64,000 nt of DNA from VBAU01 sp036005185 (lineage in GTDB: Bacteria; Bacteroidota; Bacteroidia; Chitinophagales; Chitinophagaceae), in the NCBI GenBank assembly GCA_036005185.1, contig DASYQS010000051.1:15890-79889 (forward strand). The letters are read 5' to 3'. Numbering within the stretch: the stretch's first letter is position 1; every line of letters starts with the position of its first letter. Under the pieces are notes generated by a model. It was not told the DNA's origin. It searched no databases and worked only from the letters and a program-made list of their open reading frames with translations. Shown in pieces: positions 1 through 8,254 of the stretch. The translations under genes were made by a program, and so were the position numbers.

Positions 1-211
1 TTCTTCATAGCAAGCCATTAAATCGTTTCAGTCTTCCTTCCGCAATAAAATAGCTGAGTGATTCTGCAAAAGGGAACGTAAGATAGCAAATATGTACTTA
101 CAACACATTAAATCTTCTTTCTTTTTTTGAAAAATGAAGCGGTGGCATGGCTAGTTTATAGCAGTTAAGACATGAAGGTTCGCTCGGCTGCTGTTATATT
201 GCTAATTTTCC
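1..211. other. left edge, no gene assigned
   Basis: No convincing coding region was found on either strand. On the minus strand there is a short open stretch at about 1-100 without an ATG. It may be the 3' flank of a gene outside the window, or nothing. The trehalase gene reads toward this region and ends at 212. No clear rho-independent terminator was seen, only a weak 5-bp complementarity around 157-200. Confidence 0.4.
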
Positions 212-1798
212 TTAATCATTTGGATGTAACTGGTATTTATTGATAAGCGCAAGTAATACTCCATTGGTCCAGCCGAATCCGTCTTGGCCTCCATATTCTC
301 CACCTCCTGCCTCAAGATGTGTATCAGCCACGTTATATTTTTCCATCAGTTTACCCGTTCTTTGAAATACATCTGCATTTAATTTCACCCAACGCTGTGC
401 AATATCTCTAGCTAGGGTTGATTGCCCGCATCTTTCTAATCCCCAAATGGTCATCCATTCAAGCGGAGCCCAGCCATTTGGTGCATCCCATTGCTGGCCT
501 GTATTATTTTCTGTTGTCTGTATTCCTCCCGCTTTGAGCAGTTTCCTTTTTAGCATCGAAGTTGCCAGTGTACATTTCTGGTTGAGGGCTGAAGTTTTTT
601 TAAAAATACAAAAGGGATACATGCCCGCAGGAGTTACGACTCCATTTTGTTTTTGCTTTTTGAAATCATAATCGGTGTAATAATTCAATTGTTTATTCCA
701 GCAATATTTATCAATGGCTGCTGACCGCTTTGTCGCTTTTTGCAAATACATGGAAGACATAAGAGCATCACCTGAAAGTTTCTTCGCTTTTGAAATAGTA
801 TATTCAAGACTTAATAATAAGCTGTTTAGATCAACAGGAATAGTATTAATGACCTCAATCGTTGTAATATTTTTTTTGTCGGCAAACCACCGGCTACTGA
901 AATCAATTCCACTTTCTGCGCCTGCCCGGAGATTACGATACATCTCTTCTTTATTTCTGCCAGATTTTTCCGCTGTTGCCACATCCTCTTTAAATCCTTC
1001 AGGTCTGGGAGTAGCAGCATCATCCCAATAACGATTTAATGTCACTCCATCTTTCATTTTCACTACTCTTCTATATGACTGCCCTGGTTTTAATTTTTCA
1101 CCTCCTTCCATCCAAAAATTATATTCTTTTTCTAATGCTGGCAAAAAAGCAGGATAAACATCATCCCCTTTTATGGAGGCAAGCAGGTCAACCATCAAGG
1201 AAAAAAAAGGTGGCTGCGAGCGACTGATGTAATAGCTACGATTACCATTTGGAATATGTCCATAAGTATATATGAGATAAGCAAAATTTTTCACCATATT
1301 TTCTATCATCTCCACCTCACCACTTTCCTTGAGGCCAAGCATGGTGAAATAAGAATCCCAGTAATAGATTTCACGAAATCTACCGCCAGGAACTATATAT
1401 GCATTTGGTAATGGCAATAATGAACTGCCATTCACAGCTGAATCAGCTTCTCTTTTCAGCACATTCCAAAGGTTTTTGATATGCATTACTACATCTTTTT
1501 CCTTGGTGATGTAATTAAGCTGCGGCGTTTTGGGTAAATCAAAATTCCCAGTAACAAATTCATCCAGTCTAAACCGAATAGCTGGATTATTTTTCATGGT
1601 GAGATAGTCTTTTACAATTTCTTTTGGATCTCTTTTAGGAATGCAATCAGGAAAGGTTTTGCTGTCAGGAAAAATATGTCGCATTTGAACATCAGTAAAC
1701 AACTCGCCATAAATTTCGGCAGGAGTTTGTACCTGTTGTTGAGCGGAAATATTAAAAACAACAACAAAAGCAAGCAGTATCGATATGAATTTTTTCAT
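212..1798 (-). CDS. treA: secreted trehalase, GH37
   Basis: This enzyme hydrolyses alpha,alpha-trehalose to two glucose molecules, probably in the periplasm. Residues 1-20 form a signal peptide ending near Ala-Gln. Both GH37 signatures are present: PGGRFREIYYWDSY at 137-150 and QQWDAPNGWAPLEW at 435-448. By analogy with E. coli TreA, the acid is Asp299 (SGIDFSSRW) and the base is Glu501 (GGGEYGGQDGFGWTNGV). The length of 528 residues is normal for periplasmic trehalases. It is the last gene of a minus-strand run that starts with a GH65 enzyme at 7043, which suggests joint use of alpha-glucosyl disaccharides. A hairpin at 1817-1845 lies just upstream of the start. The family assignment is secure; substrate is inferred from the family. 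Confidence 0.95.
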   Translation of the reverse strand: MKKFISILLAFVVVFNISAQQQVQTPAEIYGELFTDVQMRHIFPDSKTFPDCIPKRDPKEIVKDYLTMKNNPAIRFRLDEFVTGNFDLPKTPQLNYITKEKDVVMHIKNLWNVLKREADSAVNGSSLLPLPNAYIVPGGRFREIYYWDSYFTMLGLKESGEVEMIENMVKNFAYLIYTYGHIPNGNRSYYISRSQPPFFSLMVDLLASIKGDDVYPAFLPALEKEYNFWMEGGEKLKPGQSYRRVVKMKDGVTLNRYWDDAATPRPEGFKEDVATAEKSGRNKEEMYRNLRAGAESGIDFSSRWFADKKNITTIEVINTIPVDLNSLLLSLEYTISKAKKLSGDALMSSMYLQKATKRSAAIDKYCWNKQLNYYTDYDFKKQKQNGVVTPAGMYPFCIFKKTSALNQKCTLATSMLKRKLLKAGGIQTTENNTGQQWDAPNGWAPLEWMTIWGLERCGQSTLARDIAQRWVKLNADVFQRTGKLMEKYNVADTHLEAGGGEYGGQDGFGWTNGVLLALINKYQLHPND

Positions 1799-1816
1799 GA
1801 ATCGAATATAAAAAAT

Positions 1817-1845
1817 AAAACACCAGCATTTAGAACCGGTGTTTT
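1817..1845 (-). terminator. hairpin between outer-membrane barrel gene and trehalase
   Basis: An 8-bp stem (AAAACACC with GGTGTTTT) encloses a 13-nt loop in the 67-bp gap. AT-rich DNA lies on both sides, but the T-tract is imperfect. It may be a leaky terminator or processing hairpin that lowers trehalase expression relative to the upstream genes. Confidence 0.45.
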
Positions 1846-1865
1846 AAAATAAAAATAATTAGTGT

Positions 1866-2936
1866 TTATAAACGAAAAGTTAGTCCAGCGCTTACCAAGT
1901 AATCTGCAAAAGCGGCATCGCCTTGTTGATGCACACCTGTATCGGCAGTACGACGCTTGTCTGAATCACTTTGTGTGCGGTTTCTCCAAAGTGCAACGGG
2001 AACAGCCAAATTAAAGCTGACTTTTTTGGTCACCCATGTTACAGATGGCTCGGCAGAAATAATATAACCTGGCCTTCTGAACCCTCGGCTGCCACCAATC
2101 AGATCTTCTGAAGGAAGCCCTTCCATACGGATGCCTCCCGAAAATGTAAATTGATCAACCATGAGTGCAACCCCGCCTCTAGCCATATACAGATCAGGCA
2201 CACTCATTACATCGGTATTGTATTTTTTTGCAGTAGCGGACGGCGTACCGCCTCTTGCAGTGGATGTACCATTTACTTCGCGAGGATTACTGAGATAGAA
2301 AAAATTGCCATATACGCCGAGCTGATGATCAAAATTATAAAAACAATTTAGCTCTAATGTTATGCCCGTGCCACCATCACCTGGTTGTATGGATTGATCA
2401 ACAGGTCCTAACACACTAGAGTCTTCTTTTTTATAAAAATAATCCGTGTAATTATAATTGCCTGTTGGCAACTTTAAGCCTGCACCGATCTGTAAATTTC
2501 CCTTGTGCGAAGTTTTAGGATCAAACATCCATCTGTAGGCAGAAAACCGGACATCACCTATACCAAATGAATGAGTTGAGTGTCTTGTTCTACCATCATG
2601 CTCATACAAAGATGAACGTGCAAAATCCATAATAGGCAATGTCATTGCTAATGACCATCTGGAATTAAGAGTTCTTGTAGCAGTAATATCGAGTTCGTAA
2701 GAGTGGTTGATCACTTCACTGCCTTCCTCTACCCGTTGTTTTTGTTCGATTGTGCCAACAAAATGTTTGTATGACTTAAAATAACGGTTATTTAGATTTA
2801 GCTCCCACCCTTTCGCATCAGAAGGACGGCTACAGATACCTGCTGTGCCTTTAATAGCTACGCAGCCCTGCCCAAATGTTTTTTGATAAATGCTAATAAC
2901 AAAAATCAATATTATTATTAAGGCTATTCGTTTCAT
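1866..2936 (-). CDS. outer-membrane beta-barrel protein, transporter-like
   Basis: This 356-residue protein has an N-terminal signal peptide (about residues 1-22, ending TFGQ). The rest alternates polar and hydrophobic residues and ends in an aromatic-type beta strand (VSAGLTFRL), as expected of an outer-membrane barrel. The pattern resembles the MetA-pathway-of-phenol-degradation/transporter barrel group, but no diagnostic motif settles this. It follows the PAP2/haloperoxidase-like lipoprotein gene by 22 bp, so the two are probably co-transcribed. The substrate cannot be read from the sequence. Two cysteines lie close to the mature N terminus (GCVAIKGTAGICS) and might form a disulfide. Confidence 0.65.
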   Translation of the reverse strand: MKRIALIIILIFVISIYQKTFGQGCVAIKGTAGICSRPSDAKGWELNLNNRYFKSYKHFVGTIEQKQRVEEGSEVINHSYELDITATRTLNSRWSLAMTLPIMDFARSSLYEHDGRTRHSTHSFGIGDVRFSAYRWMFDPKTSHKGNLQIGAGLKLPTGNYNYTDYFYKKEDSSVLGPVDQSIQPGDGGTGITLELNCFYNFDHQLGVYGNFFYLSNPREVNGTSTARGGTPSATAKKYNTDVMSVPDLYMARGGVALMVDQFTFSGGIRMEGLPSEDLIGGSRGFRRPGYIISAEPSVTWVTKKVSFNLAVPVALWRNRTQSDSDKRRTADTGVHQQGDAAFADYLVSAGLTFRL

Positions 2937-2958
2937 AACAGTTGTTTTGTAAATGAGC

Positions 2959-4296
2959 TTAACTCATCTTTTTTAGTTTCAATTTTTTTACAATAAACTC
3001 TCCCAACATTTTTCCGCATTTATTTCCCTCGTCGTTATCATGCCTGTAATGGATGCCTCCATACAATCTTGACATAGCCGCTTCGTTTGCTGCGTCACGG
3101 AAAGATTTTATTTCACGGCTTTTAATACCAAATTCAAGTGATGAAGTATCGGTGAAGCTTAAGTGATCACCAAACCAGTTGGTCATTACCTCTGCTGCGG
3201 CGGCCGAAATAGTTGCATGGCCGCTGGTATAAGAAGGAAAAGGCGGAGTCTGAATATAAGGACGCCATTCTTCGTTCACATATTTATTAATTGCTGTTTC
3301 CGGTCTTATATAATTACTGCGATACTTTTCATCCCAGCACGAAATAAATCCATCGAACAGTGCGATAGCTGTTTCAGTATAAGCAGCTACAGTTGTAGAA
3401 AAGTCAGCCTTTGCTTTTTGTGCAGCTATTCCTACAATATTCATCCAATGGCCGGGGGGTGAAAATTTTTTGGTGGCAAACATAACGTGCCCGCTAACAT
3501 TCAGCTTAAATGGGTTATCATCCCAAAAGTCAGCAATATGTTTTTGCTCGTCCGTTAGGCTATCCCCAATATTCTTTACTTCCATCATAGCCTTACAGTA
3601 AGTGCTGTTCTTATCTTTTACATCAAACTTCGGAGGACGCGGCGGCATAAATTCAGAACAAGAATCCATGACCAAGCATCTGATCTCTCTCCAATGTGGC
3701 TCTATTGCCTGTGCATACATAGGAGGTGTGGGCACCCAACGTCCTTCTTCATTTGTAACCGTAAATTTTTCCGCACTTCTTGTTTGAGCATAATTATCTT
3801 TCTTACTCCATCTCATCACAGCGGCAACAATAGAATCAGAAAAAGCGATCGTATTATTTAAAATAGACGAAGGCATCCCCACACTATCCGCCATTTTTTT
3901 CAGATCATTATAATATCCCATCATACTCCCTTCCGGAAACGTAACCGCATTGCCAACTTTTGTAAAGGCAAACAAGGCTGCAAGATGAAAATCTATTTCT
4001 TTCCCATTACTTGTATCTGGCTTTGGCATAGCAGGCAAATGTTTTATTTGTCCTGCTAAACTGGTGTAATTATTGTCGCCGGCAACCATACATTCATAAG
4101 CTGCAATATTTGCATAAGCGTAATTCCGGCTACCAATCATGGGAGGGAAATTATTCTCCAGCACTACATCATTCAGCTTTTTAACTGTTTTGCTATACAG
4201 AATCGGATCACTGAATAGTTTTTTATAATCATGAGATTGCTGTTTGCACGAGATCATTAAAAAGCCAATACTGGCTAACCACAAATACTTTTTCAT
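2959..4296 (-). CDS. PAP2 / vanadium haloperoxidase-like lipoprotein
   Basis: A member of the type 2 phosphatidic acid phosphatase/vanadium haloperoxidase superfamily, about 445 residues. All three active-site blocks are present near the C terminus: KYRSNYIRP (K-x6-RP), SYTSGHATIS (SGH), and SRLYGGIHYRHD (SR-x5-H-x3-D). The start chosen is the ATG at 4296, because it gives a clean lipoprotein signal (MKKYLWLASIGFLMISC). A longer in-frame reading begins at TTG 4359 and lacks that logic. The protein should be anchored in the envelope. Superfamily members either hydrolyse phosphate esters or oxidise halides with vanadate; the sequence alone does not decide. Gene order, with a barrel protein downstream and a GH65 enzyme upstream, suggests an envelope role linked to sugar use. 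Confidence 0.82.
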   Translation of the reverse strand: MKKYLWLASIGFLMISCKQQSHDYKKLFSDPILYSKTVKKLNDVVLENNFPPMIGSRNYAYANIAAYECMVAGDNNYTSLAGQIKHLPAMPKPDTSNGKEIDFHLAALFAFTKVGNAVTFPEGSMMGYYNDLKKMADSVGMPSSILNNTIAFSDSIVAAVMRWSKKDNYAQTRSAEKFTVTNEEGRWVPTPPMYAQAIEPHWREIRCLVMDSCSEFMPPRPPKFDVKDKNSTYCKAMMEVKNIGDSLTDEQKHIADFWDDNPFKLNVSGHVMFATKKFSPPGHWMNIVGIAAQKAKADFSTTVAAYTETAIALFDGFISCWDEKYRSNYIRPETAINKYVNEEWRPYIQTPPFPSYTSGHATISAAAAEVMTNWFGDHLSFTDTSSLEFGIKSREIKSFRDAANEAAMSRLYGGIHYRHDNDEGNKCGKMLGEFIVKKLKLKKMS

Positions 4297-4359
4297 TTTA
4301 GTTAAATAATTATATAATGTAAATAAGAAAAGCTTTTCAAATTGATGAAAAGAAATCAA

Positions 4360-4977
4360 TTAACTTAAAGAGACAAAAGCATTTTCAGGTGGTTGCTCAG
4401 CTACAGGCAAATGAATATTTTTAAAAAATGAAGCTCTTGTGCGTGATGATTGCTCTTGAAGACAAGCTATATTTTTAAGATTGTAGCTCAGGAAATGGTT
4501 ATCATAATCACTAAAAATGTTTTTGACAACGCTATTAAGAGGTGAATTGTTTTTACCATTATGTTCCTGATCAAACCCATTGTTCATATTGAACAAAATG
4601 TTGTCAGCATTTTTAATATTTTGTTTTGCAGTGTTGGGAATGCATTTTAGGATCAGGCAGCCATTTTCAACCTTGCGTTTCACATACGTATAAATTTTGC
4701 CTTTGATCTCAATTTCTCCGTAGTGTCTTTCAAAATCGGACCAGTTATTTTGATAAGGCATGTTCAGTGCAACCTTGATCTCTAATAATTGTGACTCATC
4801 ATAATCGTTCACATCAATCCGTGCCTCTAGTTGGGTATCAGCTTTTTTCTGCAGGTAATTAGTAACAAACCGGTAACCATACCAGTTAAATAGCAGCAAG
4901 CAAATGAGTAATATGGCAGCAACCTTTCTCAAGCGACAGTTACTAACACAAGTTAAAAGAATTCTTTGAAATAGCAA
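4360..4977 (-). CDS. small membrane-anchored protein of unknown function
   Basis: An unrecognised protein of up to 205 residues. It has a hydrophobic segment near the N terminus (KVAAILLICLLLFNWYGYRF) followed by a soluble, probably periplasmic, region. That region includes an IEIKGKIYTYVKRKV block and a run of Asn/Asp. No ATG start is available: the candidates are TTG 4977 and TTG 4932, and the second puts the hydrophobic segment right at the N terminus. It lies 30 bp after the GH65 gene and before the PAP2-like gene, so it is part of that operon. Proteins of this general appearance occur beside outer-membrane receptor genes in Bacteroidota, a recollection I could not check. No function is assigned. 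Confidence 0.7.
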   Translation of the reverse strand: MLFQRILLTCVSNCRLRKVAAILLICLLLFNWYGYRFVTNYLQKKADTQLEARIDVNDYDESQLLEIKVALNMPYQNNWSDFERHYGEIEIKGKIYTYVKRKVENGCLILKCIPNTAKQNIKNADNILFNMNNGFDQEHNGKNNSPLNSVVKNIFSDYDNHFLSYNLKNIACLQEQSSRTRASFFKNIHLPVAEQPPENAFVSLS

Positions 4978-5006
4978 TTTTGATTCTAGGTCAATGAAAC
5001 GAACAA

Positions 5007-7043
5007 TTATTTTACTACAAACGTTTTTTTATCTGGCCCTACTCCCTTTATAGTAAGACTTTTCCATGAGGGCGGCAAGGTTGATCGAATTTGCATAATG
5101 CCTTTAGGAGTTATATCCAGCCCACCAAAACCCATCAATACTGATTGTAAAATACCTCCTGCTCCTGTAGCAAAATAAGGATTTGTACCTCCTTTGGTTT
5201 CAGCTAGAACCCTAAAGGGCGGATTTAAATTAGCCGTATAGGCATCTTTGAACCAACGCCATGCCTTTTCTTTATCACCCATTCTAGCATATAACAAGGT
5301 AAAAATGGCTTGTGTCATGGCCGGTGTGCCCTCATCAGGCACCCTTGTTTCGTAATACTCCAAGTCTTTTTTTATTTGACCAGCCTCCGTAATTTGCTTT
5401 AAGGGATAAGCCAAAAGATTCACGTCGGCTTGTTTTATTTTTTCTCCATGATAGCTTGCGTGTTCACTGGTAACACCATTCTCCAATTTCAAAATCGGAA
5501 TATTGTTAGCTACATCTGCCCAATCGGGGTTGGGAATAATGTTTAAAATTTTTGCTACTTCAGTTGCATATTGAAGATTTGACTTTGCCGCTGCGTTGGT
5601 GAATGCATTATTGTCAACATTCTCAGCCCATTCATCTGCAGCCACAACATTTTTAATTTCATATTTACCAGCGCCATTTCTTTCAACACGCGAAGCCCAG
5701 AAATCTGCTGTTGCTGATAAAATTGGCCAGCCTTTTTCACGCAGCCAATTTTTATCTTGAGTGGCACAGTAATAATTCCATGCCGCAATGCCAACACAAG
5801 CCGTAATGTGATGTTCAAAAGGACCGCTCAATGCCCATACGGGTGTTTCTTCCACTCCTGTTTCTGCGCTTTCCCAAGGGAACATAGCGCCTTTGAATCC
5901 CTTTGAAAACGCATTTCGTTTAGCCGCTTCTAATCGCTGAAAACGATACTCAAGCATGCTTTTCGCCATTTCAGGATGCAAAACTAATATAGCCGGAAAC
6001 ATCCACAGCTCTGTATCCCAGAATACATGACCATTGTACCCGAGACCACTTAAGCCCATAGGGGATGGAGAAAAAGCAGTTCCTTCCCTGGTAAACGAGT
6101 AAAGATGATATAGCATGCTATGTATATCCTGCTGGGTTTGCTCATCACCCTCAATAGTTATATCGCTTTTCCATAGATCATTCCATGCGCGATTATGAAA
6201 GTTGATAAGACGGTCTCTGCCTTCCAACTTTGCATAAATGGTGAGACGTTCCGCCTCATTCAACGGATCGTCATGATGGGCTGATGTGATGGAAGAGCCC
6301 GCAATAGAAAAATGATAAGTTTCACCCGCTTTTATTTTTTTACTAAACTTCATCAGGTGCATATTATTGTCCCACATTTCGTGGATCACTCTTGGTTCTT
6401 GTCCGTGCGGTTCAGTAAATAAGAACGTATTGGATGCACACATTATCAATTTTCCCGTAGGGCTTTTTGCCGAAGAAGTGAGCAGGCTTATAACAACATG
6501 AGGTCGGTCAATTTCATTGTAATAATTCTGTACATCTTTTAATGCATCAGGTGCTTCCATAACACTGGCGCTGGTAATGGCAATATCCTTTTTAGCAGTA
6601 ATGGTTACATCCATCAATACGGTAAATGGCAAATGCCTTAAAGAATAATATGTATAGGACACCGTTGCTTTATCAACATAATCAAACCGCGAGGTAAAGC
6701 TTGCATGAAGCATATCAAGCTCCTGCTGAAAATTAGCAGCTGATTTTCCATCGATGCGCCTGCCATCCACTTCAAGATACATATTGAGCAGGTTAAAACT
6801 GCGAAGAAAATTGCTAACCCTTCCTCTTCCGTATAAATCATAAGCGCCAGCAAGCACCACATCCTTAACCTTGAATGGCTCAGGTGACGAAACTATACCA
6901 ATTATACCATTAGCTACAGTTACCCCATAATAATTTGAAGGGTCTATTTTGGCGGCCATTATTTTCCAAGGATCAATTGATTGTGAAAAAATATTACAGA
7001 AAGAAACAAACACAATCAATAAACATAGAACCAGCTTCTTCAT
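5007..7043 (-). CDS. secreted GH65 alpha-glucosidase, probably a hydrolase (kojibiose-type)
   Basis: A 678-residue GH65 enzyme with a signal peptide (residues 1-20). Family landmarks are GYNGHVFWDTELWMFP (335-350) and ADEWAENVDNNAFTN (469-483), where Glu471 is the general acid. GH65 phosphorylases bind phosphate in the region where this protein has RVLAETKGGTN, with Glu615. An acidic residue there is what a hydrolase needs as base. Secretion also argues against a phosphorylase, since phosphate and sugar phosphates are used in the cytoplasm. From memory, secreted Bacteroidota GH65 hydrolases from Flavobacterium johnsoniae and Mucilaginibacter act on kojibiose and have glutamates at matching positions. 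It leads the operon that ends with trehalase. Kojibiose, trehalose or related glucosides are the candidate substrates. Confidence 0.88.
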   Translation of the reverse strand: MKKLVLCLLIVFVSFCNIFSQSIDPWKIMAAKIDPSNYYGVTVANGIIGIVSSPEPFKVKDVVLAGAYDLYGRGRVSNFLRSFNLLNMYLEVDGRRIDGKSAANFQQELDMLHASFTSRFDYVDKATVSYTYYSLRHLPFTVLMDVTITAKKDIAITSASVMEAPDALKDVQNYYNEIDRPHVVISLLTSSAKSPTGKLIMCASNTFLFTEPHGQEPRVIHEMWDNNMHLMKFSKKIKAGETYHFSIAGSSITSAHHDDPLNEAERLTIYAKLEGRDRLINFHNRAWNDLWKSDITIEGDEQTQQDIHSMLYHLYSFTREGTAFSPSPMGLSGLGYNGHVFWDTELWMFPAILVLHPEMAKSMLEYRFQRLEAAKRNAFSKGFKGAMFPWESAETGVEETPVWALSGPFEHHITACVGIAAWNYYCATQDKNWLREKGWPILSATADFWASRVERNGAGKYEIKNVVAADEWAENVDNNAFTNAAAKSNLQYATEVAKILNIIPNPDWADVANNIPILKLENGVTSEHASYHGEKIKQADVNLLAYPLKQITEAGQIKKDLEYYETRVPDEGTPAMTQAIFTLLYARMGDKEKAWRWFKDAYTANLNPPFRVLAETKGGTNPYFATGAGGILQSVLMGFGGLDITPKGIMQIRSTLPPSWKSLTIKGVGPDKKTFVVK

Positions 7044-7224
7044 ATAGCAATTTTGAATTGGCTAATTTACAGTATTACACTTGTAATGAGGAAACATCCA
7101 TTTACCAGAACATTTGATGTACAATTTGCAGGTCGTATTAATGGCTGGCTGAGCTTGTCGCAGAATATTTACGTTTATCTTAGTATTTCCATTGCTTCGC
7201 CAGAGAGTGAAAATATGAAAAACA

Positions 7225-7232
7225 TATTTTTG
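7225..7232 (+). promoter_or_regulatory. candidate -7 box for the SRPBCC gene
   Basis: TATTTTTG fits the Bacteroidota -7 consensus TAnnTTTG and lies 38 bp before the ATG at 7271. No TTTG was found at the expected -33 position, so support is weak. Confidence 0.3.
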
Positions 7233-7270
7233 CTTCACCGGATTTGAAGTCAATAAAGTTTCGTTTTTTT

Positions 7271-8215
7271 ATGAAAAGAATTTCTTGGATTGTTCTTATT
7301 CTTCTTTTTGTTTTAGTAGCTGCAGCGTATGCCTCTATTCCTGGAAAGATAACCGTTTCAAGCGTCTCATCATTTGGCGCTAACCGTGAAGGTGTTTATC
7401 GCTTTTTGATAAATGAGAGCAATTGGAAGAAATGGTGGCCGGGAAGCGTATCAAAAGGCAGCAATGGATCATTGTTATTCAGATATGAAGGCTACGATTT
7501 TCAAATCGAGAAAATCTTTTATGATGTTATTCAATTAAAATTCAGAAGTAATAAAAATTCTTTTGGCAGTTTTTTGAAAGTAATTCCTTATGCCATTGAT
7601 AGCATTGGCGTGGAGCTTTCATCAGAATTAAATACCGGATCAAATCCGTTTAGCAGAATTTCAACGTATTTCCGTGCGAAAAAAATTAAACACTCACTAG
7701 ATGAGATTGTATTGTCATTAGGGAAATACGCTGGAGATGTAAAAAATATATATGGCATCGGCATAAAAAAAGAGAAGGTGCAATACCAGCATTTGATATC
7801 AACAAAACAATCATTCGCACATTATCCCACTACAGAAGATATTTATATACTCATTGGTAAGCTGCGTGATTATATTAATAAGTCAGGGGGCAAAGAGTTG
7901 TTCTCGCCCATGCTGAACGTTAAAAGAATTGATAGTTCAATTTATGAAGCGCAGGTAGGAATGCCGGTGGATAAAGAACTTCCGTCATTGGATAATATCA
8001 CTTCAAAATGGATGATGAAGGGAGGCAATATATTGACCGGTGAAGTAATTGGTGGACAAAAACAAATTGATGAAGCAACAAAACAATTCGAAATATACAT
8101 CCGCGATTACCAACGTTCAATAATTGCCATACCTTTTCAGATGCTGATCACAGACAGAACAAAGCAGCCAGACAGCACAAGGTGGGTTACCTATATTTAT
8201 TACCCTGTTGTATAA
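7271..8215 (+). CDS. SRPBCC-like membrane-anchored protein
   Basis: Starting at ATG 7271 this is a 314-residue protein; an in-frame TTG at 7244 is a less likely start. An N-terminal hydrophobic helix (WIVLILLFVLVAAAYA) is followed by a region with the layout of a START/SRPBCC fold (FGANREGVYRFLINESNWKKWWPG is the typical opening). The C-terminal half, roughly residues 190-310, may be GyrI-like. It is the only plus-strand gene in the first 23 kb and separates the two minus-strand carbohydrate gene runs, so it is probably not part of either operon. Such proteins bind hydrophobic ligands, but none can be named here. Confidence 0.7.
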   Translation: MKRISWIVLILLFVLVAAAYASIPGKITVSSVSSFGANREGVYRFLINESNWKKWWPGSVSKGSNGSLLFRYEGYDFQIEKIFYDVIQLKFRSNKNSFGSFLKVIPYAIDSIGVELSSELNTGSNPFSRISTYFRAKKIKHSLDEIVLSLGKYAGDVKNIYGIGIKKEKVQYQHLISTKQSFAHYPTTEDIYILIGKLRDYINKSGGKELFSPMLNVKRIDSSIYEAQVGMPVDKELPSLDNITSKWMMKGGNILTGEVIGGQKQIDEATKQFEIYIRDYQRSIIAIPFQMLITDRTKQPDSTRWVTYIYYPVV

Positions 8216-8254
8216 TAAATCTCTTACCTGCCTGCACAACCATCCATTTTCAGT

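Noticed and set aside
5007..7043. Maltose, trehalose or kojibiose phosphorylase as name for the GH65 gene
   Set aside because: The protein is secreted and has Glu615 in the region where phosphorylases bind phosphate, so a hydrolase is more likely.
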